A DNA stretch of 26,012 bases. Source: Elysia marginata. Lineage: Eukaryota; Mollusca; Gastropoda; Plakobranchidae. Shown here in pieces: positions 1 through 9,492 of the stretch. The translations under genes and the position numbers were made by a program. A model generated the notes under the pieces. It had not been told where the DNA came from, made no database searches, and was given only the letters and a program-made list of their open reading frames with translations. The DNA is taken from positions 881,222 through 907,233 of the forward strand of contig BMAT01000636.1 in assembly GCA_019649035.1 (NCBI GenBank), read 5' to 3'. Within the stretch, counting starts at the first letter, position 1. Each line of letters opens with the position of its first letter.

Positions 1-285
1 CGCCTTGTGCTATGAATTTAATACTTTACGTGTAAGTTTGCCTGTAATCTCATGTTTCTTACTAAATGTATATCTTATGAAGACATTTTGAAGCTGTGAT
101 TGTTATGCATGGTGTTAGTTCGCCCTGTAATCCCATGATGTTTCTTACTATGAAGACATGTATACCCCCTCCACCTCCGCCTTGGGCTATGAATTAAACA
201 CATTACGTATAAGTTTGCCTGAGTGTGGTCTGGTGTTTCTTACTACTAAAGACATGCACTGTGTACCCCCCTCCCCTCCTCCTCC
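1..285. repeat. Degenerate tandem repeat, period about 177 bp
   Basis: The block beginning CGCCTTGTGCTATGAATT at position 1 recurs at about 178 as CGCCTTGGGCTATGAATT. Both copies continue with a TAAGTTTGCCTG motif and a TTTCTTACTA...GAAGACAT/AAAGACAT motif. A partial third copy (CGCCCTGTAAT...TTTCTTACTATGAAGACATG) lies at 121-163. Copies are diverged by substitutions and small indels. The array probably continues to the left of the window. No coding potential is supported: the short open frame here is made of the repeat. Confidence 0.7.
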
Positions 286-2277
286 TCTCGGGATAAGGCT
301 TACTGACATAGTGGAGCGGAAACCTTCACCATCGCCTTGCTAACTGACTGATCTGCTGATGTTGCGACAGTCTGCACCTTGGAACCTGGGCAGGGCCCAA
401 CAGCAAGATGACAACAAGACATATAACTAGCCATTAATTACACTCAACAAGTCTTCATTCTTGGGAGATTTAGGGCCTAACTAATTGCAGGAAATGGACG
501 GTTCGTCGTGACATTATGTTTTATTGGGTTAGCGAAAAACTGGACAAAACCTTTTTGATGTTTTGGTTTGCTTACCGATTCAAAAATCACCTGGTCTCTA
601 GGATCTAGTATATAGCCTATATAATTATAGAGGTAGACCTAACGTTTATACTTTGTTGTTGTCTTTCACATAATTCTTTTACTTAGGGAAGCATGCAACG
701 AATTAGTCATTGTAGATGCTAGCCAACTTACTCCTCCTATGAACCCTGAAAATAAACTCTGATGAGACTTACAGAGAGCTATGACAATACTCAAAAGTCA
801 TGTTTAGTGACCAAAAGAAGAAAAAACTTTCACGAGGTTGCGTTACAAACCCTGTCAAAATGTTGATAGCTTAGAACTGTCGAGACCAAGGTATACTTGT
901 ATTTTTTTTTATCTCTGTGTAGATTAGACGTAGATCTAGATAGAGCTTCATTTTCATTATATGTATACGTTAAACTTACAGCCCCCTTTTCCTGGGTTGC
1001 TTTTGGTGTTCCAGAATTCTGTATATCAAAGTGCAAGCTTTCACTTTCTAATTTGTCAAATTTTAAACATGAATACTTTGATAAGCGAACGTTTACTTTG
1101 ACACAGAATAAAAGGTACACCAAGAAAGTTTGTAATTTATTTTTATTTTGCCAGCGCACCCTTCTAGAACACACTGCAAAAAACCTGCTTTGTTGGACAC
1201 ACCATCTAGTTTTCACAATGGTTGGCATTCGAATCTTGTTCAAGACATTGACACTGATTCAGATGTTAAAGGTGGAATAGGAGCTACCCTAGACCTTACT
1301 TCAGTTTTAGAGAATATGCTCATGTAAATCTTTAGAGGCCTCTGTGTTTAAAAACATAACTTTTTGAGGCTCTGAAGTGTCTCGCATGCAAGGAATAGAT
1401 ATTGACAGTTTGGACCTGAGGTTTATTAATATACCCATCTAGACAAAAACCATCAGGCTGTAGGCCTACTTTTTTTCCAAATACGGGTCTAAAACTCTGA
1501 ATACCGCTACTGTAACAGTACAGTATAATTTTATCATAGGGAAGTAAAGCATAATTATAATGATAGCATAAAAAATTACACCGCCTTTGGAATTTAGTGA
1601 TTAGCATGGCAGCAATGCATTCAAGAAAAAAGTAAGTTGCACAGAAAAATCAACAAATTCAGAAAAGATTCTGTAATTAATCTATATAATATTACATTTG
1701 CTTTGGGGGGGCTTTTTGGCAAATCTAGGACACATAAGGCTCCTAAACTATCAACTCTCAGACTTAAATGTTTCATAAGGAATCAAGTAGCTGTTAAAAT
1801 TACAAACCGTTAACTAGAAATCCAGACTCCCTGTAGTTTTTTCAGCTGTTTGAAATTTATTGTGCTCTTATTTGTATACCCTTGTTCATGGGATCACTTT
1901 TTGCCACACAACTCACTTTCAATGGTGAGTAATACCTAGTAACCAAAACTAAACTAACCCCCATTTTAAGAAAAGAAAAAAAGGGTGGAAGTATTACAAA
2001 AAATACCATTTAGGTGTACTGAACTGTCATTGTTCATGGAATCAATCTGATTCAAATTTGTCTCTTTATTTAGTTTTTCAGGCCTATAAACGAAAAAAAG
2101 AAGAAAAAAAAACGGAAAACATCTGAAAATGGCATCCCTGTATTTAGATCTTACCATCGGAGTTCTCAGATCCTCAATCGCGTACAGTGGCCCCTGGATC
2201 AGTCAGTGCATTGGAACACGAAAAAAATATTCTGCAAAACTTTCAGGCAAATGCCCTGTATTGGTTAGTGTAACGTT
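286..2277. other. Intergenic AT-rich stretch, nothing recognised
   Basis: I see no protein family, structured RNA or element ends here. Overlapping open frames on both strands at 830-1280 have no family signature and no start or splice context, so I treat them as chance. Poly-A/T runs and a G7 run near 1705 are present. Confidence 0.5.
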
Positions 2278-2285
2278 CAGCCCTG

Positions 2286-2590
2286 GTGATGCTGTTGTTG
2301 TTTGAATTTTTTAACGTAAAAGTCAAATTGTAACTTATATCAGAGACGGCGCTGGGGACAGTTGAAAGCGTGCTGCCACACTGTGATGTCAGGAGCGCTT
2401 GCATACACCACACTCAATCACATTAAAGTGACAGCGGGCCGACTAGACTTAACATTCCATATTGTCAGACACTAGGCGGATCAGCTGCTAATACCAATTT
2501 TAAAGTCCTCGATTTGACTCGGCCGGAGATCGAACCACGCACCTCCCGATCTCTGAGCGAGTGTCTTACCGCTAGGCTACAGAGCCGGTC
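2286..2590 (-). mobile_element. SINE-1 copy 1, tRNA-derived
   Basis: Read on the minus strand, it begins with a tRNA-like head. The Pol III A box (TAGCCTAGCGGTA) lies at plus 2567-2579 and the B box (GGTTCGATCTC) at plus 2526-2536. A body of about 200 bp follows, then a tail near AACGTTAAAAAATTCAAACAAC. It is flanked by an 8-bp direct repeat CAGCCCTG at 2278-2285 and 2591-2598, which is the target-site duplication and fixes both ends. Three more copies of the family are in the window. Such elements are normally transcribed by Pol III and mobilised by a partner LINE (known for the class); the partner is not identified here. Confidence 0.9.
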
Positions 2591-2599
2591 CAGCCCTGA

Positions 2600-3225
2600 T
2601 AAAACTCAGTGGGGGAAGAGCCTTCCATTGTGGAGCAAATCAAAAATACTCAACAGCGGCTACATAAATCTCTAACAACCAGTCTAAATGAGTCGGTTAT
2701 AAAAAGTTCTGATTTTACAAATTTCCATTAAAATAGCTATAAAAACGTCTTTTTTTTATTCTCACTTCTTTTAAATTAAAAAAAAAGTTTGTACTATCCC
2801 CCCATCCCCCCCTACCCAAATGATAACCATACGAACATTTTTAACGCCTGAAGCTAAGAAAATACATTGTTTAAAAAAGTAACACAGCGCAAAGTAAAAA
2901 CTGCGACAACCGACTTTGTATAAAACTTATTGCAAGACAAATGACGTTGAACTCATCTTGAGGCCAAGATTAAATTTGAGGCTATAAAATTATTGGGCAT
3001 AAACAAAACGCAGTGAGCGACAAAAACAAAAAGATTTAGATACTGGACTTTTTATAGGGAAAATACGGCAGAATGATAATTGTTTATTGAAACATATTTT
3101 CAATATGATAACTTGATGTTTCTAAGATGATAGTGAGGCATTTACATAGCGCACCAATAGACACGCGGTACTGTGTGCATTATGATTGTATTGTTATCAC
3201 CTTTCTATACAATACTACAACTATA
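2600..3225. other. Intergenic, nothing recognised
   Basis: AT-rich sequence with poly-A, poly-T and C-rich short runs (C6 and C7 near 2800). No reading frame or element end that I can support. Confidence 0.5.
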
Positions 3226-3243
3226 ATCATCATCATCATCATT

Positions 3244-3281
<38 letters not shown>

Positions 3282-3299
3282 AATCATCACGATCATCAT
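3226..3299. repeat. (ATC)n microsatellite
   Basis: Nearly perfect ATC triplets with a few interruptions. The poly-isoleucine and poly-methionine reading frames across it are products of the repeat, not genes. Confidence 0.95.
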
Positions 3300-3689
3300 G
3301 CCTGTCATCTTCATTTCATCATGAATAAAAAAATAATCATGGCCAACATCAGTACTAGCTGAAGTTGTTCTTTTATACACACACTGAAGATTTATCTGTA
3401 CGACTGTTTAACTTATATTTTGTGTGCGTATATTTTCGACACTATTTGCTGCCTGCGTCTAGCATAATTATAAGTTTTATTCTTAATACAGAATGTAGAT
3501 TTTACTGCACTGTTGTAAAGGGGAAAAAAGAAACAAAACAAAAAAATATTAGCGCACAAACTGTATTTCTGCCTTTTTTTTTTAAAGAAAAAACGGTTAT
3601 TACCCTAATGGCGTTAAGAAAACCTACTACCGGTGGGAGTTATTCACAAAATACTAAGGCAGTAATTTCTTAGGCAAACTTTACTCAAT

Positions 3690-4100
3690 TAATCTTTACG
3701 TATCGCGTTGGCATTGTTTTCTTTTCACGCCGCCCATTAACCAAAGTTGTTTTCCATATGGCAGCGCTGCTGGGCGTGTGAGGCAGAACGCAGGGGGCGA
3801 AAAAAACCTAGATCTAGATTTGGTTACAAAAAAGCAGACAGCAAGCCGAACCAGTGCTAGGAACAGAGCTAGACCTGGAGAGCAATGAGGCACAGAGACA
3901 GTTATAGGAAGACGTTTTGACGTTGCCAGTGAGTCGGCTTGGGAAAATGGGAGAGTTGAGCTAGCTCACGGCGAGGCGGCATTGAGCTACAGCAGGAAAC
4001 GACTTGCGGTCTTTCGCCACAGGAAGAAATTATCTGCTCACTCTTCGAAGTGAAACAGCCCGTGAACGTTTTGGTGTCGTGCAGCTAGAGGAATAACAAT
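3690..4100. other. Moderately CpG-richer segment, function unknown
   Basis: This segment has noticeably more G+C and CpG than its flanks (for example the runs around 3727, 3775 and 3970) and no recognisable element ends. It could be an old promoter or exon region, or simply a base-composition fluctuation. No open frame here matches a family I know. Confidence 0.25.
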
Positions 4101-4327
4101 GTAAAGAAAATGAGGGTGGAGAAACACGATAGTTTAGTACGTGTAGGTATGGTTGAATGTTTTTAGATAGTTATGTACGCAAAATCATTGTAAGATTGAC
4201 GGTTGAGAGAGTCAAATGTGAACCAGGAAGAATAGACGTAGACCTTAGGTTAAATAACAGGGAGATGGGTAGTCCTACGGCTGCCTAGGTAGAATCAATA
4301 AGAGTAATGTATAACAATTATTGTGGT

Positions 4328-4609
4328 GGAGAGAAAGAGAGAAAGAGAGAGAGAGAGAGGTGAGGGAGTGAGTATAATATGTAGAAATACAGATCAACAA
4401 CAAACAAAAGTTACACCGATATATTAAGAGACAAAACGGAATACTAAAACGTACCCCATGATAAAGCTGAATAATTATGTTCGTTGAGATTTCTGTTAAC
4501 TTTCATTCAAACGAAAACCTACAATGGCATTTGCTTGAGGAGAAAGGGAGAGAAAGATGATTGTACATAGAATGATACTTCTGTCAAAGCAAGAGAGGGA
4601 AAGGGGGAT
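4328..4609. repeat. Diverged segmental repeat, copy A, starting with a GA tract
   Basis: Begins with a GA/GAAA tract (4328-4361) and continues with AT-rich sequence. Its landmarks recur in the same order in copy B at 5086-5400: AGAT(C/T)AACAACA, ACACCGAT, TATTAAAAC/TACTAAAAC, AGATTTCTG(T/A)TAACTTT, and GGAGAAA(G/T)GG. The two copies are clearly homologous but much diverged. They may be a local duplication or two copies of a dispersed GA-headed repeat. SINE-1 copy 2 sits between them. Confidence 0.65.
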
Positions 4610-4619
4610 GGGGTGCAGA

Positions 4620-4925
4620 TTGGTTGGTTGTTTGAATTTAAACGTCTCTTTTCAACTACAAGGTTATATCAGAGACGGCGCTTGGGGCAATTGAAAGCAT
4701 GCTGCCACACTGTGATGTAAGGAGCGCTTGCATACACCACACCCAGTCACAGTATCGTGACACCGTGCCAACCAGACTTAGCACTACATCCATAATGCCA
4801 GACACTAGGCGGATCAGCTGCTAATACCGATTTTAAAGTCCTTGTTTTGACTCGGCCGGGGATCGAACCACGCACCTCCCGATCTCTGAGCGAGTGTCTT
4901 ACCGCTAGGCTACAGATCCGGTGAG
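4620..4925 (-). mobile_element. SINE-1 copy 2, tRNA-derived
   Basis: Same family as 2286-2590. On the minus strand the A box lies at plus 4900-4912 and the B box (GGTTCGATCCC) at plus 4858-4868. The 3' tail GTTTAAATTCAAACAACC is at the low-coordinate end. A 10-bp direct repeat GGGGTGCAGA at 4610-4619 and 4926-4935 is the target-site duplication, so the copy is full length with defined ends. Both internal promoter boxes are close to consensus, making this one of the better preserved copies here. Confidence 0.92.
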
Positions 4926-5085
4926 GGGGTGCAGAAAGAAGCCAAATATGAAAAAGAAGAATATGTGTACACCTGAAATTTTTACAATATAGAGAGAATA
5001 GGTGGAACCAATAGGCTTACCGGTTGGGGCTATGTGTAACCGTAATTACGATGAAAAGAGATAGAGACACATAAATACATTGTAT

Positions 5086-5139
<54 letters not shown>

Positions 5140-5400
5140 AAGGATAGGGTCGTGAGTTACAAAGTACAGTATGTCGAATGAAGATTAACAACACATTATA
5201 CAATACACCGATGTATAAAAAAAAAGTAAATATTAAAACAAATAAAACGTATTCCGTTATAAAGTTTCGTATGTTCATAAAGATTTCTGATAACTTTTAA
5301 TCAAAGGAAGATATACGATTGCTTACGGAGAAATGGAAAGAAACATGTTTAAACATAGGTATTTTATACATATCAAGAAAGTGGGTGGAGAGGGGGGGGG
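5086..5400. repeat. Diverged segmental repeat, copy B, starting with a GA tract
   Basis: Starts with a GA microsatellite (5086-5130) followed by G9, then an AT-rich body homologous to 4362-4609. The GA tract is longer and purer than in copy A. Frames read through it on the opposite strand are serine/leucine low-complexity artefacts. Confidence 0.65.
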
Positions 5401-5937
5401 AGAAACATGTTTCTCTCGTTCCATATAAATGCCCATATCAAGTTCAAATTAATGGAGGAAAATTTGAGAGTGGATAATGCCCGTGGCAATCCAAGCTCGG
5501 TGACAAAGAACCAAAGAGAGAGAGGGGAGAGAGAGAGCCGAGGGGACACCAGAAGGGGTAAATGATGGGAGAGAGATAGTGCCTATTCCGAAGAGCAACT
5601 CATGTCACCAAATATGGTTCGAATATCATGGCTTCAGAGGTAGACGGAGTGGAAATGTATACGCCTGTTGATGTCTTGATGATATGTTTGCAGAAAGTTA
5701 AAGCAACCGAATCATTGAAAACCGCATAGAATAAACCGGTTGCAATTGAACTAAACTCATACTCTTCCGACATCTCAAAAGGTCTTTTGATGTTTGGCGC
5801 CGACCAAGTTTACTATGTACATTTTAATCCCCATTATTGATTGATACTTTCAATATTCCTTTTTTTTCATCTGTTTAATTTAGAGTCCTAAGTTAGTAAA
5901 CCTATACATGTTATTCATACTTCTCTGAACATCTTCT
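5401..5937. other. Intergenic with a GA-rich patch
   Basis: Holds an impure GA-rich patch at about 5512-5575. The rest is unremarkable AT-rich sequence, with no frame, RNA or element end supported. Confidence 0.5.
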
Positions 5938-6014
5938 AAATCCTTAATTGAGTCTGCATTACGTTGCCCTCCTAAGTACTGGTTAGCTTAAAAGTTGGTT
6001 CTTTTCAGTCTCCT
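5938..6014 (+). repeat. 77-bp tandem unit 1, uninterrupted
   Basis: This unit (AAATCCTTAATTGAGTCTGC ... CAGTCTCCT) is the first of two tandem copies. The second copy is broken into 6306-6326 and 7572-7624 by the Harbinger insertion. Adding the 3-bp target gives 21 + 3 + 53 = 77 bp, exactly the length of this unit. It contains the unfilled TTA target at 5959-5961, so it works as an in-window empty site. Confidence 0.85.
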
Positions 6015-6017
6015 AAA

Positions 6018-6300
6018 CCAGTGGCCTAGCGGTAAGACACTCGCTCAGAGATCGGGAGGTGCTGTCTGCACCAAGGACTTTAAAATTGGTATTAGCAGCT
6101 AATCCGCCTGGTGTCTGGCATTATGGATTTAGTGCTAAGTCTGGTCGGCCCGGTGCCAGGATAATGTGACTGGGTGTGGTGTATACAAGCGCTCCTTACA
6201 TCACCGTGTGGCTGCACGCTTTCAATTGTCCCAAGCGCCGTCTCTGATATAACCTTGTAGTTGAAAAGAGACGTCAAAATTCAAACAACCAACCAATCAA
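6018..6300 (+). mobile_element. SINE-1 copy 3, B box deleted
   Basis: Plus-strand copy of the family seen at 2286-2590. The A-box region GTGGCCTAGCGGTAAGAC is kept near 6021. About 25 bp that hold the B box and the following GGCCGAGTCAAA are missing: GGGAGGTGC at 6055 is followed at once by TGTCTGCACCAAGGAC. The body and the tail (ACGTCAAAATTCAAACAACC) are intact. The likely target-site duplication is CTCCTAAA (6010-6017) and CTCTTAAA (6301-6308), one mismatch, falling on the junction between the two 77-bp tandem units. Without a B box it is unlikely to be transcribed by Pol III (inference). Confidence 0.85.
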
Positions 6301-6373
6301 CTCTTAAATATTCAATTGAGTCTGCATAAACGCTCAGACAGTGTAGAGGCACCTTCGGCGCACCTTTTCCCGT

Positions 6374-6395
6374 CGCGCCCCACTTTTGGGGCGCG
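6374..6395. other. GC-rich hairpin in Harbinger subterminal region
   Basis: CGCGCCCCA and TGGGGCGCG form a perfect 9-bp stem around the loop CTTT. It lies 45 bp inside the left terminus of the Harbinger element. It may help transposase or accessory-protein recognition, but that is inference. Confidence 0.7.
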
Positions 6396-6497
6396 CCAGA
6401 TTTAAGTTACAAGAAATACGTTGCGAGGGACAGAGTGGAGTCGCTAGCCTCTCACCGCCCCTTGATGACGCCAGGCCCCAGCTAGCACCAAAAAAGG

Positions 6498-6551
6498 TTG
6501 GTGCCTGCATTTTACGGCAGCACTAAAATTTTGCGCACCTGCAGGCACCAA
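6498..6551. repeat. 12-bp perfect inverted repeat inside the Harbinger element
   Basis: TTGGTGCCTGCA (6498-6509) and TGCAGGCACCAA (6540-6551) are exact reverse complements 30 bp apart. The GGTGCC core also occurs in the terminal repeats (GAGGCACC), so these may be iterated recognition sites. Confidence 0.65.
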
Positions 6552-7062
6552 AACGTACAGTTTGTCATAAATACATGAAAATACAACACCAGCAATGAAA
6601 ATAAATCACTTCAACCTTTTTTTCTGCGTTTCGCCTAAATGAAACACGTTGATTTTTTTAATCTATTGCAAAATTTAGTTTGACACTTTCTTTCTTAAAA
6701 AAAAAACCAGAACTGCAAGACATTTCCCGATAATGATTATAATTAGGTCTCTTTAAGTTTAAATATATCATTATGTATGTTTTGATAGCATTGAAACTCA
6801 TCATAAGTATTACATTCCTGATTTAAATTCTAAGTTTTGCCCTTTGAAAAATTTACAATTTAAAAGTTAATTAATTTTTGAACGTTGCAAGATATCTGTA
6901 ATTTGATTTATACCTTTACTTTGAAAGTGTTAATAAATTCCTTGTTTTGCTTTTCAATTTTTATCTTTTTTTTTTGTTAATTTCGTGCCTTGGGTGCTTA
7001 TACCAAGTTTTTGTATTGTCATAATTATTATAAATATTTTAGTTGTTTACCGTAACACTTAC

Positions 7063-7355
7063 TTCAATGTGATAATCAAACGTTCCTCTGGGGATAACGG
7101 TTTTCTAAAGTTGGTGGTTCTCTTTTCCAAATACGGCCCGACTTTGTCCAGGACAAGTTGAAACGTAGTAGGTTTCATCCTAATATATGATAGACATTTT
7201 TCCTCATCTAAAAGAACCTGATCCATCAAAAAATGGTGATATTCACCGTATTTACTACGACATTGATGAATTTTGTGAACCCAGTAACGGCGTCTGTTCA
7301 CCCTCCGTTTCCTCAACCAATAAAAAATAATCCACTGCAGTATTTCTTCGTCCAT
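7063..7355 (-). pseudogene. HARBI1-like Harbinger transposase, first exon only
   Basis: The open frame runs from 7508 down to 7059. I choose the internal ATG at 7355 (protein start MDEEILQWIIF) because the 51 codons before it lie in GC-rich subterminal DNA and look non-coding. Family features visible: an arginine-rich run followed by RRYWVHKIHQ, then LLDEEKCLSYIRM, then PLSPEERLIITLK. These match the N-terminal region of HARBI1-type PIF/Harbinger transposases, which use a DDE nuclease fold for cut-and-paste transposition. A good splice donor, GAA|GTAAGT, sits at 7062-7057 just where homologues would continue, so the exon end is probably real. No second exon with the catalytic D, D and E residues is found in the element, which makes this a deletion derivative. 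It encodes no catalytic activity alone; a DNA-binding or dominant-negative role is only speculation. Confidence 0.8.
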
Positions 7356-7571
7356 CTTGCACAGAGAGGTTACAATATAAAGACAAAGATTAAAAATACT
7401 TGAATTTAAATTTTTTTCAATTGAGGGGACGGTGGCGGAAGGGAGGGGAGAGGCCTTCACTCTGTCGCCGACAGCACCCGCACTTTCCTCGCCCCTAGCG
7501 CGTCCCAAATGCGGCGTCGGAGGACTTGGTGCTCGATCCTAAAAGGTGCCTCTACTCTGTCTGAGCGTTTA

Positions 7572-7624
7572 CTTTGCCCTCCTAAATACTGACTAGGTCA
7601 AAAGCTGGTTCTTTTCAGCCTCCT
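7572..7624 (+). repeat. 77-bp tandem unit 2, right part
   Basis: Continues the unit begun at 6306-6326 on the other side of the Harbinger insertion (CTTTGCCCTCCTAA ... CAGCCTCCT). It aligns with 5962-6014 with scattered substitutions. Confidence 0.85.
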
Positions 7625-7639
7625 AAACTACGGCATAAC

Positions 7640-8460
7640 CCTACAAGCATTCTTCAAGTGACAAAGCGGTTTTTGTGTCTCTGTGTATGTCTCACCGTGT
7701 GTCTCATTGTATGTGTGTGTGTTTTTCCAAGCTAAAGGATACGATCATCTCCGGTGCTTCTATCCTCGTTATGTTTTGATATCCTTACCAGACATAAACC
7801 ACAGCACAAGACTTTATGTTTTACCCCCGTTTTTCCAGATCCATGTCCTCTGGCTGTAAAACAATTTTCAGATCCAAGAGGAGCAGCCAAAGCTGCGGGG
7901 TGTTGACTGGTGAACAAACTCACGTCCCTGGTTGATGGGTGAACCAGGGGGGGGGGGGACCGTGAAAACGCAACCAGGCCTGGGAGAGCGTGACAGTGAG
8001 TACCAGAAAATCAGGCACAGAGGTGGGCGGCTGAAGAAACATTTAGTCTGTAAATTTCTGAATAAGTTTGCAGAAAATGGGCAAAACTTGCACCTGGACT
8101 CATTTTTACAGCACTACAGGCCTCCCGGGTTTGTCTTTTTGGCCTGCCTCTCCACGATGAACAGAGTTTTTTGTGGTTTGTGTGATGCTGCGTATTGTTA
8201 ATTTTCTTTAAAAATTTAGCGTTATGGGTATGTTTGTAAAGGTTCTATATTGGTTCTTGCAAGGTGCGTCGCAAACATCTCTGCCTTTTATTATTGAAAT
8301 AATATTTTCAAAACGCAACAGGGGAGAGAGGTTGAAAAGAAATTTAACAACAAAAAGAAATGAGAAGAAGGTGCATGATACAACCCTAGGAAAAAAAGGA
8401 AAAACTTAATAGAGAATAGCTTTGAAAAGGGTGAGAGGAAGATAGACAGAAAGGGCATTA
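7640..8460. other. Intergenic, nothing recognised
   Basis: Contains a TGTGTG-rich patch (about 7670-7725) and a G10 run at 7949-7958. Open frames at 7732-7923, 7932-8201 and 8224-8409 show no family motif and I do not support them as genes. Confidence 0.45.
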
Positions 8461-8462
8461 AT

Positions 8463-8547
8463 GAAAAGAGAGAGAATAATGGAAAGAGAGAGAAAGAGAG
8501 ACAAACAGACGGACAGACAGAGACAGAGAGACAGAGACAGAGAGGGG
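8463..8547. repeat. Purine tract, impure (GA)n with GACA
   Basis: Runs of GAGA, GAAAGA and GACAGACAGA. The serine/leucine-rich frame on the opposite strand is a repeat artefact. Confidence 0.9.
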
Positions 8548-8592
8548 GTAGAAAACGAAAAAAAAATAAAAATAGAAAAGTTTAAAGCCCGT

Positions 8593-8792
8593 TTCACATG
8601 ACACCTATCGACGTACGGAAGACTCCAGACCGGCTCCCGACCAGAGACTTTGAAAAGAATTAGGTCCCTTTGTACATGTATCACCTAAACCTACACCCTT
8701 TACCATGGGAACGCACCATGTAAAGGCAAAAAAACGGATCTCTGTACTGGATACGGTCCCGAGTCTTCCGTTCGGGATACGCGTTATGTGAA
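8593..8792. mobile_element. MITE-like element with imperfect 38-39 bp terminal inverted repeats
   Basis: The left arm (8593-8631) starts TTCACATGACACCTATCGAC. The reverse complement of the right arm (8755-8792) starts TTCACATAACGCGTATCCCG. Both go on through ACGGAAGACTC to GACC, with one indel and several substitutions. The core is about 120 bp and non-coding. I cannot identify a clean target-site duplication, so the superfamily is open. Its right end abuts the foldback relative at 8809. Confidence 0.65.
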
Positions 8793-8808
8793 TTTGACAT
8801 AATTATAC

Positions 8809-8981
8809 GATTGAAAGATTTCAAAGGTAAGAATTAGCAGTGGAGAGAAGTAGGCTTTTTTAAGTCCGAAATGTCTGCCTTTAGTATGACCCGAACGTTC
8901 GACTTATCTATGCTTCGGCACCACCGCCTTGCCACTGAAAGAAACATAGCTTGTTACATGTCGCCACTGCGCTCCTTAAAA
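8809..8981 (-). mobile_element. Foldback tRNA-like element, truncated relative (copy A)
   Basis: Aligns with 10021-10520 once the SINE inserted there is removed: the GATTGAAAGAT arm, GCAGTGGAGAGAAGTAGGC, then CCGAAATGTCTGCCTTTAGT, GCTTCGGCACC and GCTCCTTAAAA. The second inverted arm and the outer leader are missing. On the minus strand the A-box-like TGGCAAGGCGGT lies at plus 8923-8934. The B-box position (8888-8897) reads CGTTCGGGTC, decayed from GGTTCGAATC. In that orientation the copy is truncated at its 5' side, as LINE-mobilised copies often are. Confidence 0.7.
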
Positions 8982-8989
8982 GTTATTCA

Positions 8990-9477
8990 ACATAACTATA
9001 ATAAGTTAAGAGTGTTGTTTGTAACTTGACCTGTTGCCTTTACAGTTGCTAATTATTTCTCAGTTCGTGTTGATATCACGCCTCTGTTTATTTGCCGATG
9101 TTTTCTTTTTCAGGCTCTATTGACTTGAAGCACCTAAAATTAGTCTTAAAGAAAACGACACATCCTTTGTCACAAAAATAACACCGATTGTTATCTTTGC
9201 AATTTTTCTTATAATTTTCTTAAAGCAGACATGCTTTTCAAGACGCAATTTATCTATATCTTGCGTATCGATTGCCTCCAAGGAAAAAGCAAAAAAAAAA
9301 AAGAGTGATAAGTATCCAACAAATACGAGGGTACAAAAAAACGCCCCAGTTTTCACCCCGCGTTGATTGGTAGAAAATTACTTGTTCGGTCTCTATCCAC
9401 GCATCTTGAACTCACTGAGATCTACTCACTCATTTGTCTAGTGTTATTAAAATATAGCAATACAAATAACAACCAGG
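8990..9477. other. Intergenic, nothing recognised
   Basis: AT-rich with poly-A and poly-T runs. The minus-strand frame at 9117-9356 has no recognisable family. Confidence 0.45.
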
Positions 9478-9492
9478 TTGAATAACAACACA

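Larger units (their letters stand above)
6330..7568 (-). mobile_element. PIF/Harbinger DNA transposon, internally deleted
   Basis: The ends are 26-bp terminal inverted repeats at 6330-6355 and 7543-7568, starting ACGCTCAGACAG and differing at one position. Flanking triplets are TAA (6327-6329) and TTA (7569-7571), fitting the 3-bp TWA target typical of PIF/Harbinger. The target was TTA, judging from the uninterrupted sister repeat at 5959-5961. The element carries the first exon of a HARBI1-like transposase. The remaining 700 bp or so is AT-rich and has no DDE-domain coding, so it depends on a partner for movement. Subterminal DNA is GC-rich and hairpin-forming at the low-coordinate end. Confidence 0.9.

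Noticed and set aside
830-1280. Overlapping frames of 127 and 137 codons on opposite strands
   Set aside because: No recognisable motif on either strand and AT-rich composition typical of the surrounding intergenic DNA.
3127-3380. Frames with long isoleucine or methionine runs
   Set aside because: Produced entirely by the ATC microsatellite.
7356-7508. N-terminal 51 codons before the HARBI1-like start
   Set aside because: Lies in GC-rich subterminal DNA up to near the terminal repeat and shows no similarity to the family; treated as 5' untranslated.
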